A stretch of 64,000 nt of DNA from Streptomyces sp. DH5 (GTDB taxonomy: Bacteria > Actinomycetota > Actinomycetes > Streptomycetales > Streptomycetaceae). The notes beneath the pieces are model-generated. The model had not been told where the DNA came from, did no database searches, and saw nothing but the letters and a program-made list of their open reading frames with translations. Every line of letters starts with the position of its first letter. The first letter of the stretch is position 1. Positions 42,977 through 52,068 of this stretch are shown here, one piece after another. The translations under genes and the position numbers were made by a program. The stretch covers positions 101,109-165,108 of the forward strand of contig NZ_JAHWGP010000015.1 of assembly GCF_020873915.1 (NCBI RefSeq). Direction: 5' to 3'.

Positions 42977-44373
42977 CAATGCCGTTGTTTTAGTGGTCGT
43001 GCCATCGGTGGTTCAGGGTGATGACGACCGGGGAGCGGCGGTGGCTTGCGGGCTCTCCAGGGGTCTTGCTGCCGTACGGGGTGATGCAGGAGCGGATCTT
43101 GCGGGGGCAGTCACGGGACCGACGGCGGGGTAACAGGCTCCGGCCGATCTCGGCGAGCCCGAGGTGCCGGTCCCGTCTGCGGGCGGAGGGGGGAAAGCTG
43201 CTCGGTGAGGTCACCATGCGGCGGACGACGTGCAGGGCCTGGGTGAACGAGGTCTGCTCGGCGGTGCTCTGGTGAAGCCTGGCGGCCTCGTTCAGTTGGT
43301 CCCGGGTGGCATGGTGGACGATCAGGTGCGCGTAGATCTCCTGCCGCACCCCGTCCGGCGTCTGCGACCTCAGGACCGGCCTGCCGCGCTGGTGGGTCTT
43401 GATCTCGTCGAAGACCAGCTCGATCTCCCAGCGCCGGGCGTAGAGCGCGGCCAGCTCGGCGGCCGGGTACTTTCCGTGGTCGGTGAGACTGGTGATCAGC
43501 CGGACGATGTCGGCCTGGCCGTCGACGCGGTACTCGATCACACGGACCAGGGCTGGTGGTGCCTTGACAGTTCCGGCCGCCTTGCTGTGCTTGTTCGCCT
43601 CGATCCGAGCGAGGTAGCTGCCGTCGGGCAGCACGTCCATCACCCGGCGGGCCTTGCGTCGTTCGATCCGCCACAGCAGGTGCGTGCCCTGGTCCCGCAG
43701 CCTGTGCCAACGGGCCAGACCCCACAGCCCTCGGCCGGCCAGTAACAGCGTGCCGGTCCCGCCATGGGCGTCCAGGGCGTCGGAGATGATCCGCTCGGAC
43801 TCCTTGAACCCGCCGACCACGGCGTCGAGCACGGCATGGGAGGAACACTCGGCCACCGCGACCGCCCCGGCCTGCGGATACCCCATCGGACTGCGCGCTG
43901 ATCCCGACTTGCCGAAGGCGTCGTTGTTCGCCGCGGAGTCCGGCACGGCCAGCAGTGTCCCGTCCAGGGCCGGCACCCGCAGCCCGTGGAAGAGATCGTC
44001 TCCCTGCCCAGTGGCCGGGCCACGGCTCGGAACAGTTCCCGCATCACGGTCCATCCCAGCCGTTGCCGGGCCCTGGTCAGCGAGGACTTGTTGACCCCGG
44101 TCCAGGACCGCGGTCCTGGGTCTCCGGCCTTCACCAGGCGCAGAACCTCCGGGCAGTCGGCCTGTGGAAACAAGCACATCGCCAGCACGAGGTACACCGT
44201 GAACCGGGCGGACAACAGACGCCGGCGCTTCTCCGAGCGACCGGCCTCACCGACCATCCGGTCCACCAGCTCTGGCGGGCACGACCGGGTCAAGGCTCCC
44301 GGCCCCAGCCGCTCCAGACGGGATATCAGCACACCGGCTCAACCGGCCGACAGCCTCAAAAGCAACGGCATTG
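42977..44373 (-). mobile_element. IS4-family insertion sequence, 1.4 kb
   Basis: Ends are CAATGCCGTTGTTTTAG (42977-42993) and, inverted, CAATGCCGTTGCTTTTG (44357-44373): 11 perfect bases plus a similar tail. The length of 1397 bp is usual for the family. A clean target duplication was not seen. Confidence 0.75.
42990..44332 (-). pseudogene. IS4-family transposase with a frameshift
   Basis: The N-terminal frame begins MLISRLERLGPGALTRSCPP and holds RFTVYLVLAMCLFPQADCPE and SSLTRARQRLGWTVMRELFR. Near 44005 the reading shifts, and the catalytic part follows in another frame: VPALDGTLLAVPDSAANND, DAHGGTGTLLLAGRGLWG, and the YREK-like ARRWEIELVFDEIKTHQRG that supplies the catalytic Glu. One indel separates two otherwise intact halves. 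Whether this is decay or a programmed frameshift cannot be told from one copy. Confidence 0.75.
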
Positions 44374-44824
44374 TCATCCCATCGACAGGGGCACCTGTCA
44401 TGCCGGGCACGGAGGCCGGCGGCCCCCTTGCAGGACCGGGAAAGAGATAACGGGGCTGCGCCGAGTGATTCCGGTCGATGGTCTTGTTCACCGAAGCGCA
44501 GAACAGATACACCGTCGCCAGAGTCTCCGAGCCGAAGGCGGTCCGCCCGACCGCCACCGAAGCGACCGGACCGCGCACACCTGCAACCAAGTCGCCCAGC
44601 ACATCTACGGCGACCGCCGGATCACCGTCCGGAGCCCACTGAGCCTGCACGAGCGCAGCGCGCATAATCACCGCCAGCTCCGAAGCCGTCGCCTCCGCCG
44701 GATCACGCACCGTTCCCGCTTCGTCCCAGCCGGGCTCCCGGACCACCACTCTGTACCCGCTACGCGCCGTCACCGATGATGCGCAGGCCCGGCGAAGACG
44801 CGACACATCAGCATGAGAGCTCAC
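44339..44824 (-). CDS. Hypothetical protein truncated by the IS4 element
   Basis: Starts at about GTG 44824 (VSSHADVSRLRRACASSVTA) and reads ATASELAVIMRAALVQAQWA, VDVLGDLVAGVRGPVASVAV. The last 11 codons, up to the stop at 44339, lie inside the right end of the IS, so the natural C-terminus is lost. Not recognised. No continuation is evident left of 42977. Confidence 0.5.
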   Translation of the reverse strand: MSSHADVSRLRRACASSVTARSGYRVVVREPGWDEAGTVRDPAEATASELAVIMRAALVQAQWAPDGDPAVAVDVLGDLVAGVRGPVASVAVGRTAFGSETLATVYLFCASVNKTIDRNHSAQPRYLFPGPARGPPASVPGMTGAPVDGMTMPLLLRLSAG

Positions 44825-44925
44825 GAGTCTCAACCCCCGTCCCGCATGACGGTCCAGGCCGCCCTCGATGAGCCCGAGGCGGCCCGTACCCGCCTGCAAG
44901 ACGCCCCCGACCTCACCTCCGTTCC

Positions 44926-45165
44926 TCAGCTCCACGCCAGCCACGTGCCTTTGGTACGGCCCAAAGCCTGGGTGGCGGTGCGGATCTCCTTGACGGTGGT
45001 GCCCTCGTCGGGGCGGAGGATCTGCCGTTGGTAGAGGAAGATCACCGCCACGGGGACGCGCGCGAGCACGCCGGCCAGGTCCGAGGCAGCCCGTGGGCGC
45101 TGCTTCGTTCGAGGCGCTGGGCTTCGTCGATGACGAGCGCGCTCACCCGGCAGACGGTGCCGATT
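44926..45165 (-). pseudogene. DUF2075-type ATPase remnant
   Basis: Minus strand from 45165: VSALVIDEAQRLERSSAHG (Walker-B-like IDEA) and, after a one-base shift near 45105, SDLAGVLARVPVAVIFLYQR, QILRPDEGTTVKEIRTATQA. This is the central part of a Schlafen/DUF2075 helicase-like ATPase; both ends are absent. It occupies the place where the regulator of snpA is usually found. Confidence 0.55.
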
Positions 45166-45252
45166 GACGGATTGAGGCCTGCCGGACACGGGCAGACAGC
45201 CCAGCGGAACACAATGACATGAACACGCCACCCGTCTTGCAGGAGGTCGACC

Positions 45253-45816
45253 ATGCACTCACGCCCGCTCGCCCATGTCCTCAGCGCCGCCCTCACGGTG
45301 GCATGCACCCTGGTCGGTGGCCAGGCCTACGCGGCATCGACAGGCCCCGCCGACCAGTCGCAGGCGGCTCGTGTCGTGACCTACGACGCCAGTGCCTCGG
45401 CGGAGTTCAGGGCCGCCGTCGACCGGGGTGCGGCGATCTGGAACGCCAGCGTGGAGGGAGTCGAACTGCGCCCGGCCGCCGCCGGACAACGCGCCAACAT
45501 CCGGATCCTGGCCGACAACGGCTGGCCCCGGGCCCTGACCACCTCGCTCGGCAACGGAACCGTTTACATCGGACGGCAGGCGGTCAACCAGGGGTACGAC
45601 ACGGTCCGCATCTCGTCGCACGAACTCGGCCACATCCTGGGCCTGCCGGACCGTAAACCCGGTCCCTGCACGAGCCTGATGTCGGGAAGCAGCGCTGGCG
45701 TTTCGTGCACGAACCCGTACCCGAACGCGGCCGAGAAGGCAGCGGTCGAGAGCAGGTTCGGCACCCTGTCCGCCAGCCTGGCGGAGGCTCCGCGCAATGT
45801 GGTGACCGTGGACTGA
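45253..45816 (+). CDS. snpA: Snapalysin, secreted zinc metalloprotease (M7)
   Basis: A 187-residue pre-protein: signal peptide HVLSAALTVACTLVGGQAYA, a short propeptide, then the mature protease with RVVTYDASASAEFRAAVDRG, IRILADNGWPRAL and the zinc site SSHELGHILGLPDRKPG, where Asp replaces the third His/Glu of other metzincins, the M7 signature. Two cysteines (PCTSLMSG and VSCTNPYPN) can form the known disulfide. AGGAGG precedes ATG by seven bases. Snapalysin genes are usually divergent from a LysR regulator; here only a DUF2075 remnant lies upstream. Confidence 0.95.
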   Translation: MHSRPLAHVLSAALTVACTLVGGQAYAASTGPADQSQAARVVTYDASASAEFRAAVDRGAAIWNASVEGVELRPAAAGQRANIRILADNGWPRALTTSLGNGTVYIGRQAVNQGYDTVRISSHELGHILGLPDRKPGPCTSLMSGSSAGVSCTNPYPNAAEKAAVESRFGTLSASLAEAPRNVVTVD

Positions 45817-45821
45817 CCCAC

Positions 45822-45858
45822 GCCGGTGTGCGGGGACGTCCCGTCCCCGCACACCGGC
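45822..45858 (+). terminator. Hairpin terminator after snpA
   Basis: Perfect 17-bp stem GCCGGTGTGCGGGGACG (45822-45838) and complement (45842-45858) with a three-base loop, six bases past the stop. Confidence 0.8.
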
Positions 45859-46109
45859 ACCAGCCGAGGGGGCAGCGGCGTCGGCCGCCGAGGCGAATGC
45901 CGAGCCGGTCGAGGCGACGGAGACCAAGCCCCGGCGGGTGAGCAAGGCCGCCGCGAGGGCCGAGACGGTCGTCGAGGAGGCGGAGGCCCGCCGCGGCGGG
46001 CCTGCGGGTGCGGCGCGACTTGAAGCCGCCCGCCCTCAGGCCGCCACGCCACCGGAGCCGGAGAGCCGAACCCTGGTGGCCGCCGGGGCGCTGCCTGCTT
46101 TCGCGGTCC

Positions 46110-46330
46110 GGCAGTTTCGGTGCCGGCGGCGCAGGCGGCTCGGGGTCGGGCAGCTCCAGCAGTGTCTTGCGGGTGATCCGGACTTCGTCGGCGGCCCGGC
46201 CGAGTTCGTCGAGCTGGGCGGTCAGCTGCGTGATCTGTTCCCGCATCATCTCGGCCTGCGCGGTGATCTCCCGTCCCCGTTCCTCCAGCCGCGCCAGTAC
46301 CGCGCCGAGGGTCAGTTCCCCGCCCGTCAT
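46110..46330 (-). pseudogene. Truncated accessory ORF coupled to the IS5 transposase
   Basis: ATG 46330 overlaps the transposase stop (ATGA). The frame encodes a coiled coil: MTGGELTLGAVLARLEERGR, MMREQITQLTAQLDELGRAA, DEVRITRKTLLELPDPEPPA. The expected C-terminal winged-helix part is missing; beyond about 46110 the sequence is unrelated. On the plus strand 45860-46090 reads AAASAAEANAEPVEATETK and ARAETVVEEAEARRGG, perhaps the tail of another gene. Confidence 0.5.
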
Positions 46331-47157
46331 GCGGTGCGCCAGGTCGGCGTGATTGCCCCGGTCAGCCGGCGCAGTATCACCGCGGTCATCGCCCAGTAGA
46401 GCCGCGACTCCGAACTGCGGGGCAGGTGCTCGTAGTCGCGCACCAGCATGCGGTGCAGCATCAAGATCCCATAGGCGCGTTCCACGATCCACCGCTTGGT
46501 CTGGGGAACGAACCTGGTCCGCGCGGGATTGCGCTCGACGATCTCCACCTCGATGCCCACCTTCTGGCCGTGCACGACGACGGCGTTCTTGAAGCCCTGG
46601 TCGACCAGGGCCTTCTGCACGGTGTCGGTGTCGGCGGCGACCTTGTCCAGCAGCGCGATCCCGACGGCGTTCTCGTGCGCCGACGCGGCCGCCACGACCA
46701 CCGCGATCACCAGCCCCAGAACGTCAACGGCCAGGCCGCGCTTGCGGCCCGGCACTTTTTTTGCCGCATCACACCCCGTCGACACCGCGGGCACCCCAGC
46801 CGCCGCGCATACGCTCTGGGTGTCGAGCACCACCAGACTCGGGTCCGCCTTCCGACGCGCCATCTCCCGCACCTGCCAGCGCAGCAGGTCGTGAATGGTC
46901 TGGTCGATGCCGTCGTCACGCCAGGTGTAGAAGTAGTACTTCACCGCGCCGGCCGGCGGAAAGCCGTGCGGGAGCAGCTCCCACTGACAACCGGTCCGGC
47001 CCTGGGAGAACAACGCGTTGACGATCTCCCGCATCGCGTAACGGCCCTGATGGCCACTGACCGAGGGATGCACGGCCTTCCACGCGGCGATCACAGGCTC
47101 CACCAGCGCCCACTGCTCGTCACTCACGTCGGTCTTGTAGGGCTTGCGCTCGCTCAC
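46327..47157 (-). CDS. IS5-family transposase, apparently intact
   Basis: A 276-residue transposase: SDEQWALVEPVIAAWKAVHP, GRTGCQWELLPHGFPPAGAV, PSLVVLDTQSVCAAAGVPAV (first Asp), GLVIAVVVAAASAHENAVGI, VDQGFKNAVVVHGQKVGIEV (second Asp region) and TKRWIVERAYGILMLHRMLV (catalytic Glu). No interruption seen. It has cut into a CDF transporter gene to its right; terminal repeats were not defined. Confidence 0.9.
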   Translation of the reverse strand: MSERKPYKTDVSDEQWALVEPVIAAWKAVHPSVSGHQGRYAMREIVNALFSQGRTGCQWELLPHGFPPAGAVKYYFYTWRDDGIDQTIHDLLRWQVREMARRKADPSLVVLDTQSVCAAAGVPAVSTGCDAAKKVPGRKRGLAVDVLGLVIAVVVAAASAHENAVGIALLDKVAADTDTVQKALVDQGFKNAVVVHGQKVGIEVEIVERNPARTRFVPQTKRWIVERAYGILMLHRMLVRDYEHLPRSSESRLYWAMTAVILRRLTGAITPTWRTA

Positions 47158-47249
47158 GGTGCCCAGCCCAACATGCCCATGGCCGCCGACCGGCCGGAAT
47201 GCCGCACCGCCACACGATCAGATGACGACAAATCTCTCATGGACTCTCA

Positions 47250-47609
47250 TAGCGCCCTCTCAAGGACGCCGCCCACGAGGTCTACCGGCGTCTGATGGAC
47301 TGTATCGACCCCGACCTCGTCACCACCGCCCACACCGCCCTACGCAGCGTCGACGGCGTACTCGACACCGGGCAGGTGCGGATGCGTTGGATCGGCCACG
47401 CCCTGCGCGTCGAAGCCGACATCGTCGTCGACGCCGAGTTGACCATCGTCCAGGCCCACCGCATCACCGTCGCCGCCGAACACGCCCTCATCCACGCCGT
47501 GCCCCGGCTGACCGCGGCGACCGTCCACCCCGACCACCCCCCTGTCGAAGGCGACCCGCACGCCATCCTCGACCATCACGCTGCCCACCCGGCTGTCATC
47601 GGTCGCTGA
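47250..47609 (+). pseudogene. CDF cation-efflux transporter, 3' fragment
   Basis: PLKDAAHEVYRRLMDCIDPD, VRMRWIGHALRVEADIVVDA and AEHALIHAVPRLTAATVHPD make up the cytoplasmic metal-binding domain of a cation diffusion facilitator. The six transmembrane helices upstream are absent, cut off near 47246 by the IS5 insertion. An ATG at 47295 could express the domain alone. Confidence 0.7.
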
Positions 47610-47810
47610 ACCAGCGAGCGTGCCGGACGTCCGTTGCGGCACATGGGGGAGTGCTCGTCCCGGCCTCTTGCGCCGGCTTGGGGAGCCGGCGCGGCCGGTG
47701 TGCGGGAGGACAGCGGACGGAACGGGCAGCCAAGGCCGGTGCTTGTCCTGCTTGCGGGCAGGTGGGCAACGAACATTGACGCTGCCGTGCGGAAGACGAG
47801 AGGGATGCCG

Positions 47811-48215
47811 ATGGAAGCGGCCAAGCGGTCGGTGGACCGCGAACGATTGTCCCAGTGGGTTCCCGAGGGCGAACGGATGACAGCCGGCTGTGCGGCGACA
47901 TACGGACGCACGCTGTGGGGCCTGCTCCCGCAACGCGCTTCACTTCTGCTGACCGACCGCCGGGTACGAGTACTGCGCCACCGAGGCAATGACCTCCGGT
48001 ACGCCGTACGCGGTATCTGGTTCGAGATGACGCATGGCGAGGCCGAGGCGGTCTGCAGGGACCCGCAGGTGCGGGTGGACTTCGACAGAGGACAGGAGAT
48101 CGAACTGCGCCGGCATGAAGGTGGGGTGGAGCGCCTGCTGATCAGTCAATGGGACGCGGTACATGCCGAGGTCCTGTATGCGGCGTTCTCCCCCGAGAGC
48201 AGTGCCCCGCGGTGA
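47811..48215 (+). CDS. Small hypothetical protein, PH-domain-like
   Basis: A 134-residue protein starting MEAAKRSVDRERLSQW. The stretch ASLLLTDRRVRVLRHRGND followed by alternating strands (VRVDFDRGQEIELRRHEGGV) and a final helix (DAVHAEVLYAAF) is what bacterial PH-like domains look like, but this is a guess from pattern. ATG 47811 is used because GAGAGGG lies six bases upstream. Confidence 0.55.
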   Translation: MEAAKRSVDRERLSQWVPEGERMTAGCAATYGRTLWGLLPQRASLLLTDRRVRVLRHRGNDLRYAVRGIWFEMTHGEAEAVCRDPQVRVDFDRGQEIELRRHEGGVERLLISQWDAVHAEVLYAAFSPESSAPR

Positions 48216-48345
48216 CGTGACAGCGTCCCGGCGTCCAGCCCAGATACGGAGGACCACCCGAACCGAAGGTCACCGTCACGACCAGATGGTTCTGACCAGT
48301 GAAGACGGGGCGATCGCGGCGTTGGTTCACCCCATTGCCGGTGGA

Positions 48346-49101
48346 TCATCGCTCTGGCGGGTGCGGAGACAGTTCCCTGAGACCGGGGGGCACCCCGGTG
48401 TCCTCCAGGGGGTGCCACATGTTGCCCGCTTGGGCGGTGAGGACGATCAGGGCCGCCACGAAGACGAGGAAGGCCAGCACGAACGAGCCCTTCGCGATGT
48501 CCGGGTCGCCGGGGGCGGTACCGCTCAGCACGAGGTACACGTGCACGGCCGGCGCGGCCGCGCCGAGGCCGTAGGCCCAAAGGGCCGCCCGCACGGTTGT
48601 GGTGGCTGGATGGTGGCGGGTGGTGGGGGCGTGGATGAAGAGTTCCTTGAGGTGCGCGCGGACGGCGGCCTGGAAGTCGGGGTCACGGCCCACGTCTCCG
48701 GTGCGCATCTCACTGGAGATGATCCAGGACCGGTCGATGTAACGGAACGCAGCCGCGGTGACCGGGTGGGTGGGTTCGGCCGCGCCCCGGACCACCTTCA
48801 TGGTGGCGTCGTCGATCAGGCCGTCCTGTCGCAGGAGGCGGACGGCGACCTTGGCCGCGCGACAGGAGTTGTTCAACAGGTCGCGCGGCTGGTGGTCGGT
48901 GGAGCACAACCGTTCGCCGGCGCTCAGCAGATCCGCGTGATAGAGGTCGAGCCCCGGCCAGGCCCGCACCTGCAGGACCGCTCGGGCTTCGACCGAGCGT
49001 CGGCACAACCGGATCAGCCACATCGCGACGTTCACGGCCGCCAGCGAGACCAGGCAGGTCGTCAGTATCCCCATGGGACGACGATCGGGGAGGGCGTCCA
49101 T
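48346..49101 (-). CDS. Hypothetical membrane protein
   Basis: About 251 residues. An N-terminal helix GILTTCLVSLAAVNVAMWLI, a soluble middle (DLYHADLLSAGERLC, KVAVRLLRQDGLIDDATMKV) and two C-terminal helices (ALWAYGLGAAAPAVHVYLVL, GSFVLAFLVFVAALIVLTA). The middle weakly recalls the TIGR04222 membrane proteins of actinomycetes. Start uncertain: ATG 49101 or 49074. Confidence 0.55.
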   Translation of the reverse strand: MDALPDRRPMGILTTCLVSLAAVNVAMWLIRLCRRSVEARAVLQVRAWPGLDLYHADLLSAGERLCSTDHQPRDLLNNSCRAAKVAVRLLRQDGLIDDATMKVVRGAAEPTHPVTAAAFRYIDRSWIISSEMRTGDVGRDPDFQAAVRAHLKELFIHAPTTRHHPATTTVRAALWAYGLGAAAPAVHVYLVLSGTAPGDPDIAKGSFVLAFLVFVAALIVLTAQAGNMWHPLEDTGVPPGLRELSPHPPER

Positions 49102-49110
49102 CGCCCGCAA

Positions 49111-49501
49111 GGCCCGTGGGCGCTCGCGGCGCCGCTCGCAATGACCGGCGGCGCCCTGGTCTGGCCGGCCGATCCGGCCCGCCCTGCGCAGGTCGTTCTT
49201 GGCTGCCGCTGATCACCGAAGACGACCGGGACGACGAAGTCCTGCCGCAGCCGGTACGCAAGCTGGATACCCCGCACGGGTTCGCGCGGCGGCCGCGAAC
49301 ACGGCAGCACCCTGCCGATCTGGCGTCACGTCACCGTCGTCACCGCACCCACCGCCTCGGAGGCCGAAGCACACGCCCGCCGCATCCGGCACGAAGCGGT
49401 ACGCCTGGCCTCGGGCCGCCCTGCGGAACACCGGCTCGGCGCGATCCAGCTGCCGAAGCGGGCAGTCATGAAGGGCAGTCGTTCCTTCGTATGCTCGTCC
49501 C
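49111..49501. other. Gene-poor interval with a possible coding remnant
   Basis: A plus frame at about 49290-49470 reads HGSTLPIWRHVTVVTAPTAS and EAHARRIRHEAVRLASGRPA, which looks like a C-terminal protein fragment, but no start and no family were recognised. Confidence 0.3.
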
Positions 49502-50119
49502 ATGGGCGTGTGCATGGAAGTGCTGATCGTCGATTGGGCTGTCTTGAAGGCGGTGCCGGCCGGGGAGCGGGGCGAACGGGTGGAGGAGGCCGCGTTCGGC
49601 CCGGAGGACGTGGACGATCACAGCCTGGAGCCGGGCTGGACCTGGCCCCGTCCAGGCGAGGCCCGGTGGTGGGCGCGCTACGAGTTCCTCGACACCATGA
49701 CCTCGTACAAGGCGCACTTCTGGGCCGGCGAATGCTGGGACGCACTGCGCGCCTTCGTCGACCCGTCGCTGCGGGACGCTCTCGACCAGTTCAGTGCTCC
49801 GCTGTTCTGGGGCGCACACAACTATGAGTCACTGGCTCCGCCCTTCTCCCCGGTCGTCGAGTCGAACCCCGGTGAATGGAGCTCTCGCACCGATGTCATG
49901 CTCTGGCTACAACCGGAGGAGGTAGCGGCGCTGGCCCGTTTCTGGGAGCAGGTGGAGCCGCATCTCCGCTCGTTGCGTGCCCCCTTCGATCGCCACCTCG
50001 CCCGACCCATCGGCTGGATCCAGGACTTCGCGTCGTTCGCGCGGCTCGTCACCGAGTGGGGTGACGTCGTGAGCCAGGCCGCCCGGCGCGACTGGGCCGT
50101 CATCGGCCTGCGGTGCTGA
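49502..50119 (+). CDS. Hypothetical protein
   Basis: A 205-residue acidic, Trp-rich cytoplasmic protein (ARWWARYEFLDTMTSYKAHF, GAHNYESLAPPFSPVVES, VAALARFWEQVEPHLRSL). Good coding statistics and a single complete frame, but no family recognised. Start ATG 49502 or 49514. Confidence 0.6.
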   Translation: MGVCMEVLIVDWAVLKAVPAGERGERVEEAAFGPEDVDDHSLEPGWTWPRPGEARWWARYEFLDTMTSYKAHFWAGECWDALRAFVDPSLRDALDQFSAPLFWGAHNYESLAPPFSPVVESNPGEWSSRTDVMLWLQPEEVAALARFWEQVEPHLRSLRAPFDRHLARPIGWIQDFASFARLVTEWGDVVSQAARRDWAVIGLRC

Positions 50120-50934
50120 GGCCTGCCGATCGGTTCGGAGGTCCGACACCGCGACGGTGCTCCGACCGGGGAGGGCCGCCGGGAGGCATTCCAGTACGCC
50201 GCCTGCGAAGACGTCGTACAGCGGCAGGCTCGACGAGAGACGCATGTGGCGCCGAACCGACGTTGAGGTGCCACATGCACCACTCGGACGCGGGAGGGAT
50301 TCGCGACAGGCGTGGAGCACGTGCACGAGTGGTCGAAGGCCAGGGTGTGGACCAACCTGCCCTGGTCCTCGGCGGACTCGGCTGCCGCGGTGAGTCGGAC
50401 CGGTTGAGGTGCGCGGTCGTCCCTTGCCACCGTGGACCCGGTGGTTTCCCCCGGCAGTGTTTCGATGCAGCGCGCGAAGAGGTGTGATCACTCTGATTGG
50501 GTCGCGGAACCCAAACACCGAGACCCGAGCCCGCACACGCACCGCATGGTCACGGTCTGCAAGGCGACGACGACGGCGGCGTTTCCGCCTGGCCGCGGTC
50601 GCGGCGGTGCGGGTGTCGCCAGGCCGGTGCCGCAGTAGCCGCGGCGCTTCCCCGAACCCGTCAACGGGCGACCAAGCCGGCAGCCACATGAACAACCCGC
50701 TTTTGCCAGGGGCCGGTAGGTGAGGCGTGTTCAGGGAGGTAGCTTCGTCAGGGTGTGAGGTCTCCGGGAGTTGCCGGTGGCCGGGGTGGCGCGATATGCC
50801 ACCGTTGGGCTGACGGTGCCAAGGACCCTCCATGGCCGTTCCGTTCAGTGCCGGAGTCGCACGACGAGGCGGTGGGGGACCGGCTGCCGTGCGACTGCCG
50901 CGCGACCGGGTGTGTTCACACCAGGAGCGCGGTG
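50120..50934. other. About 0.8 kb without a supported gene
   Basis: Only overlapping low-complexity Arg/Pro-rich frames on both strands. No transposase, RNA or repeat was recognised. Confidence 0.4.
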
Positions 50935-50988
50935 AGCCCCGTCGGGGCAGGGGGTGACCACATGGGAGACCCCTGCCCCGACGGGGCT
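50935..50988 (-). terminator. Long hairpin terminator after the LPMO gene
   Basis: Perfect 19-bp stem AGCCCCGTCGGGGCAGGGG (50935-50953) and complement (50970-50988) with a 16-base loop, 65 bases past the LPMO stop. Confidence 0.75.
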
Positions 50989-51053
50989 CGGTTGGGCGAG
51001 TGGCGGATAGCGGCTTGCGGCAGAAGCCGATGCCGTGTGCCGCCTTCTTCGGC

Positions 51054-51728
51054 TCAGCTGAAGTTCACGTCACTGCACCACATGTAGGCCTGGTCGAGGT
51101 GCGAGGCCTGCCAGATCACGAACACGATGTGGTGTCCGGTGTAGCCGGAGGTGTTGACGTTGAACCTGATGTCCTGTGCCGGGGCGAAGCGGCCGGTCTG
51201 CGTGATGAAGTCGAGGTTGCCCCAGCCCAGGGTCTGGGTCTTGGGGTTGAATCCCTGCTTGCTCACGTAGACCCGGAAGTAGTCGGCACCGTGGGACGCC
51301 TGGTCGTGCAGCTGGACCGTGAAGTTGTTGCTGACGTTGGTCGTCTTCCACTGCCCGGGCTGGTTCAGGCTGGCGTTCCTCGAGAGGTTGTTGCTGCAGA
51401 GCGTCCCGTCGGGGGTCCGCGCCTGGAACTGGCCACCGAGGCCGTCGCGGAGTGCGCTCATCCAGTTCCACATCGTGTCGGGATTGGCCTGGAACGCCTG
51501 GTAACACATGGGGTCTTCGGTCTGCATGGCCGGGCTCGTGTGGTTGCTGCCCCATGTCTTCCAGCACTGGTACGCGCGGGAGGCGGGGTTGATGATGGTG
51601 CCGTGAGCCTGGGCGGGCGCCGACCAGGCCAGTGCGCCGACGATCACGGCGAACACCATGACGAGCGCCTGGAGAGGCCGGCGGAGTGGCGACCGCGAAC
51701 GACTGGTTAACGGACTCTGTTTGCGCAT
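51054..51728 (-). CDS. AA10 lytic polysaccharide monooxygenase, secreted
   Basis: A 224-residue pre-protein. An Arg-rich N-terminus and hydrophobic core (ALVMVFAVIVGALAWSAPAQA) form a signal peptide cleaved before HGTIINPASRAYQCWKTWG, leaving His (residue 42) as the N-terminal copper ligand. The second histidine-brace residue is in QASHGADYFRVYVSK (about 146), and the C-terminal LDFITQTGRFAP and HHIVFVIWQASHLDQAYMW blocks are typical AA10. It has no cellulose- or chitin-binding module. Oxidises crystalline cellulose or chitin. A CebR-type palindrome upstream points to cellulose. Confidence 0.9.
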   Translation of the reverse strand: MRKQSPLTSRSRSPLRRPLQALVMVFAVIVGALAWSAPAQAHGTIINPASRAYQCWKTWGSNHTSPAMQTEDPMCYQAFQANPDTMWNWMSALRDGLGGQFQARTPDGTLCSNNLSRNASLNQPGQWKTTNVSNNFTVQLHDQASHGADYFRVYVSKQGFNPKTQTLGWGNLDFITQTGRFAPAQDIRFNVNTSGYTGHHIVFVIWQASHLDQAYMWCSDVNFS

Positions 51729-51762
51729 GTGGGGGGAACTCCTTCCAGTTGCAAGACTGTCA

Positions 51763-51776
51763 TGGGAGCGCTCCCA
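51763..51776. promoter_or_regulatory. CebR-type operator upstream of the LPMO gene
   Basis: TGGGAGCGCTCCCA is a perfect 14-bp palindrome identical to the consensus bound by the cellobiose-responsive repressor CebR in streptomycetes. It lies 35 bases before the LPMO start on the minus strand. Confidence 0.85.
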
Positions 51777-52068
51777 ACCGTACGTCTCCTGAGTGAAATG
51801 TCAATGAAGCAAACAAAATTGATCACAAGGGTGGGTGACGAGCAGGGAATCTGCCGTGAACCGGGAGCCAGAAACGCCCCTCGACCGCTTCGGTCAACTC
51901 GCCCTCACTGAGCCAGGGGCATCGGCTCTGCCGTGACGCCACGTCACTTCACGGTCTTGCAGATCCGGACCAGCAGGGGAGACTGCCTACACGACCGGGT
52001 CCGCCCGGTTTCCGGCAGCACCACGCCAAGCAGGTCGGTCCACCATCACGTCACCGAGACGAGGTCTC

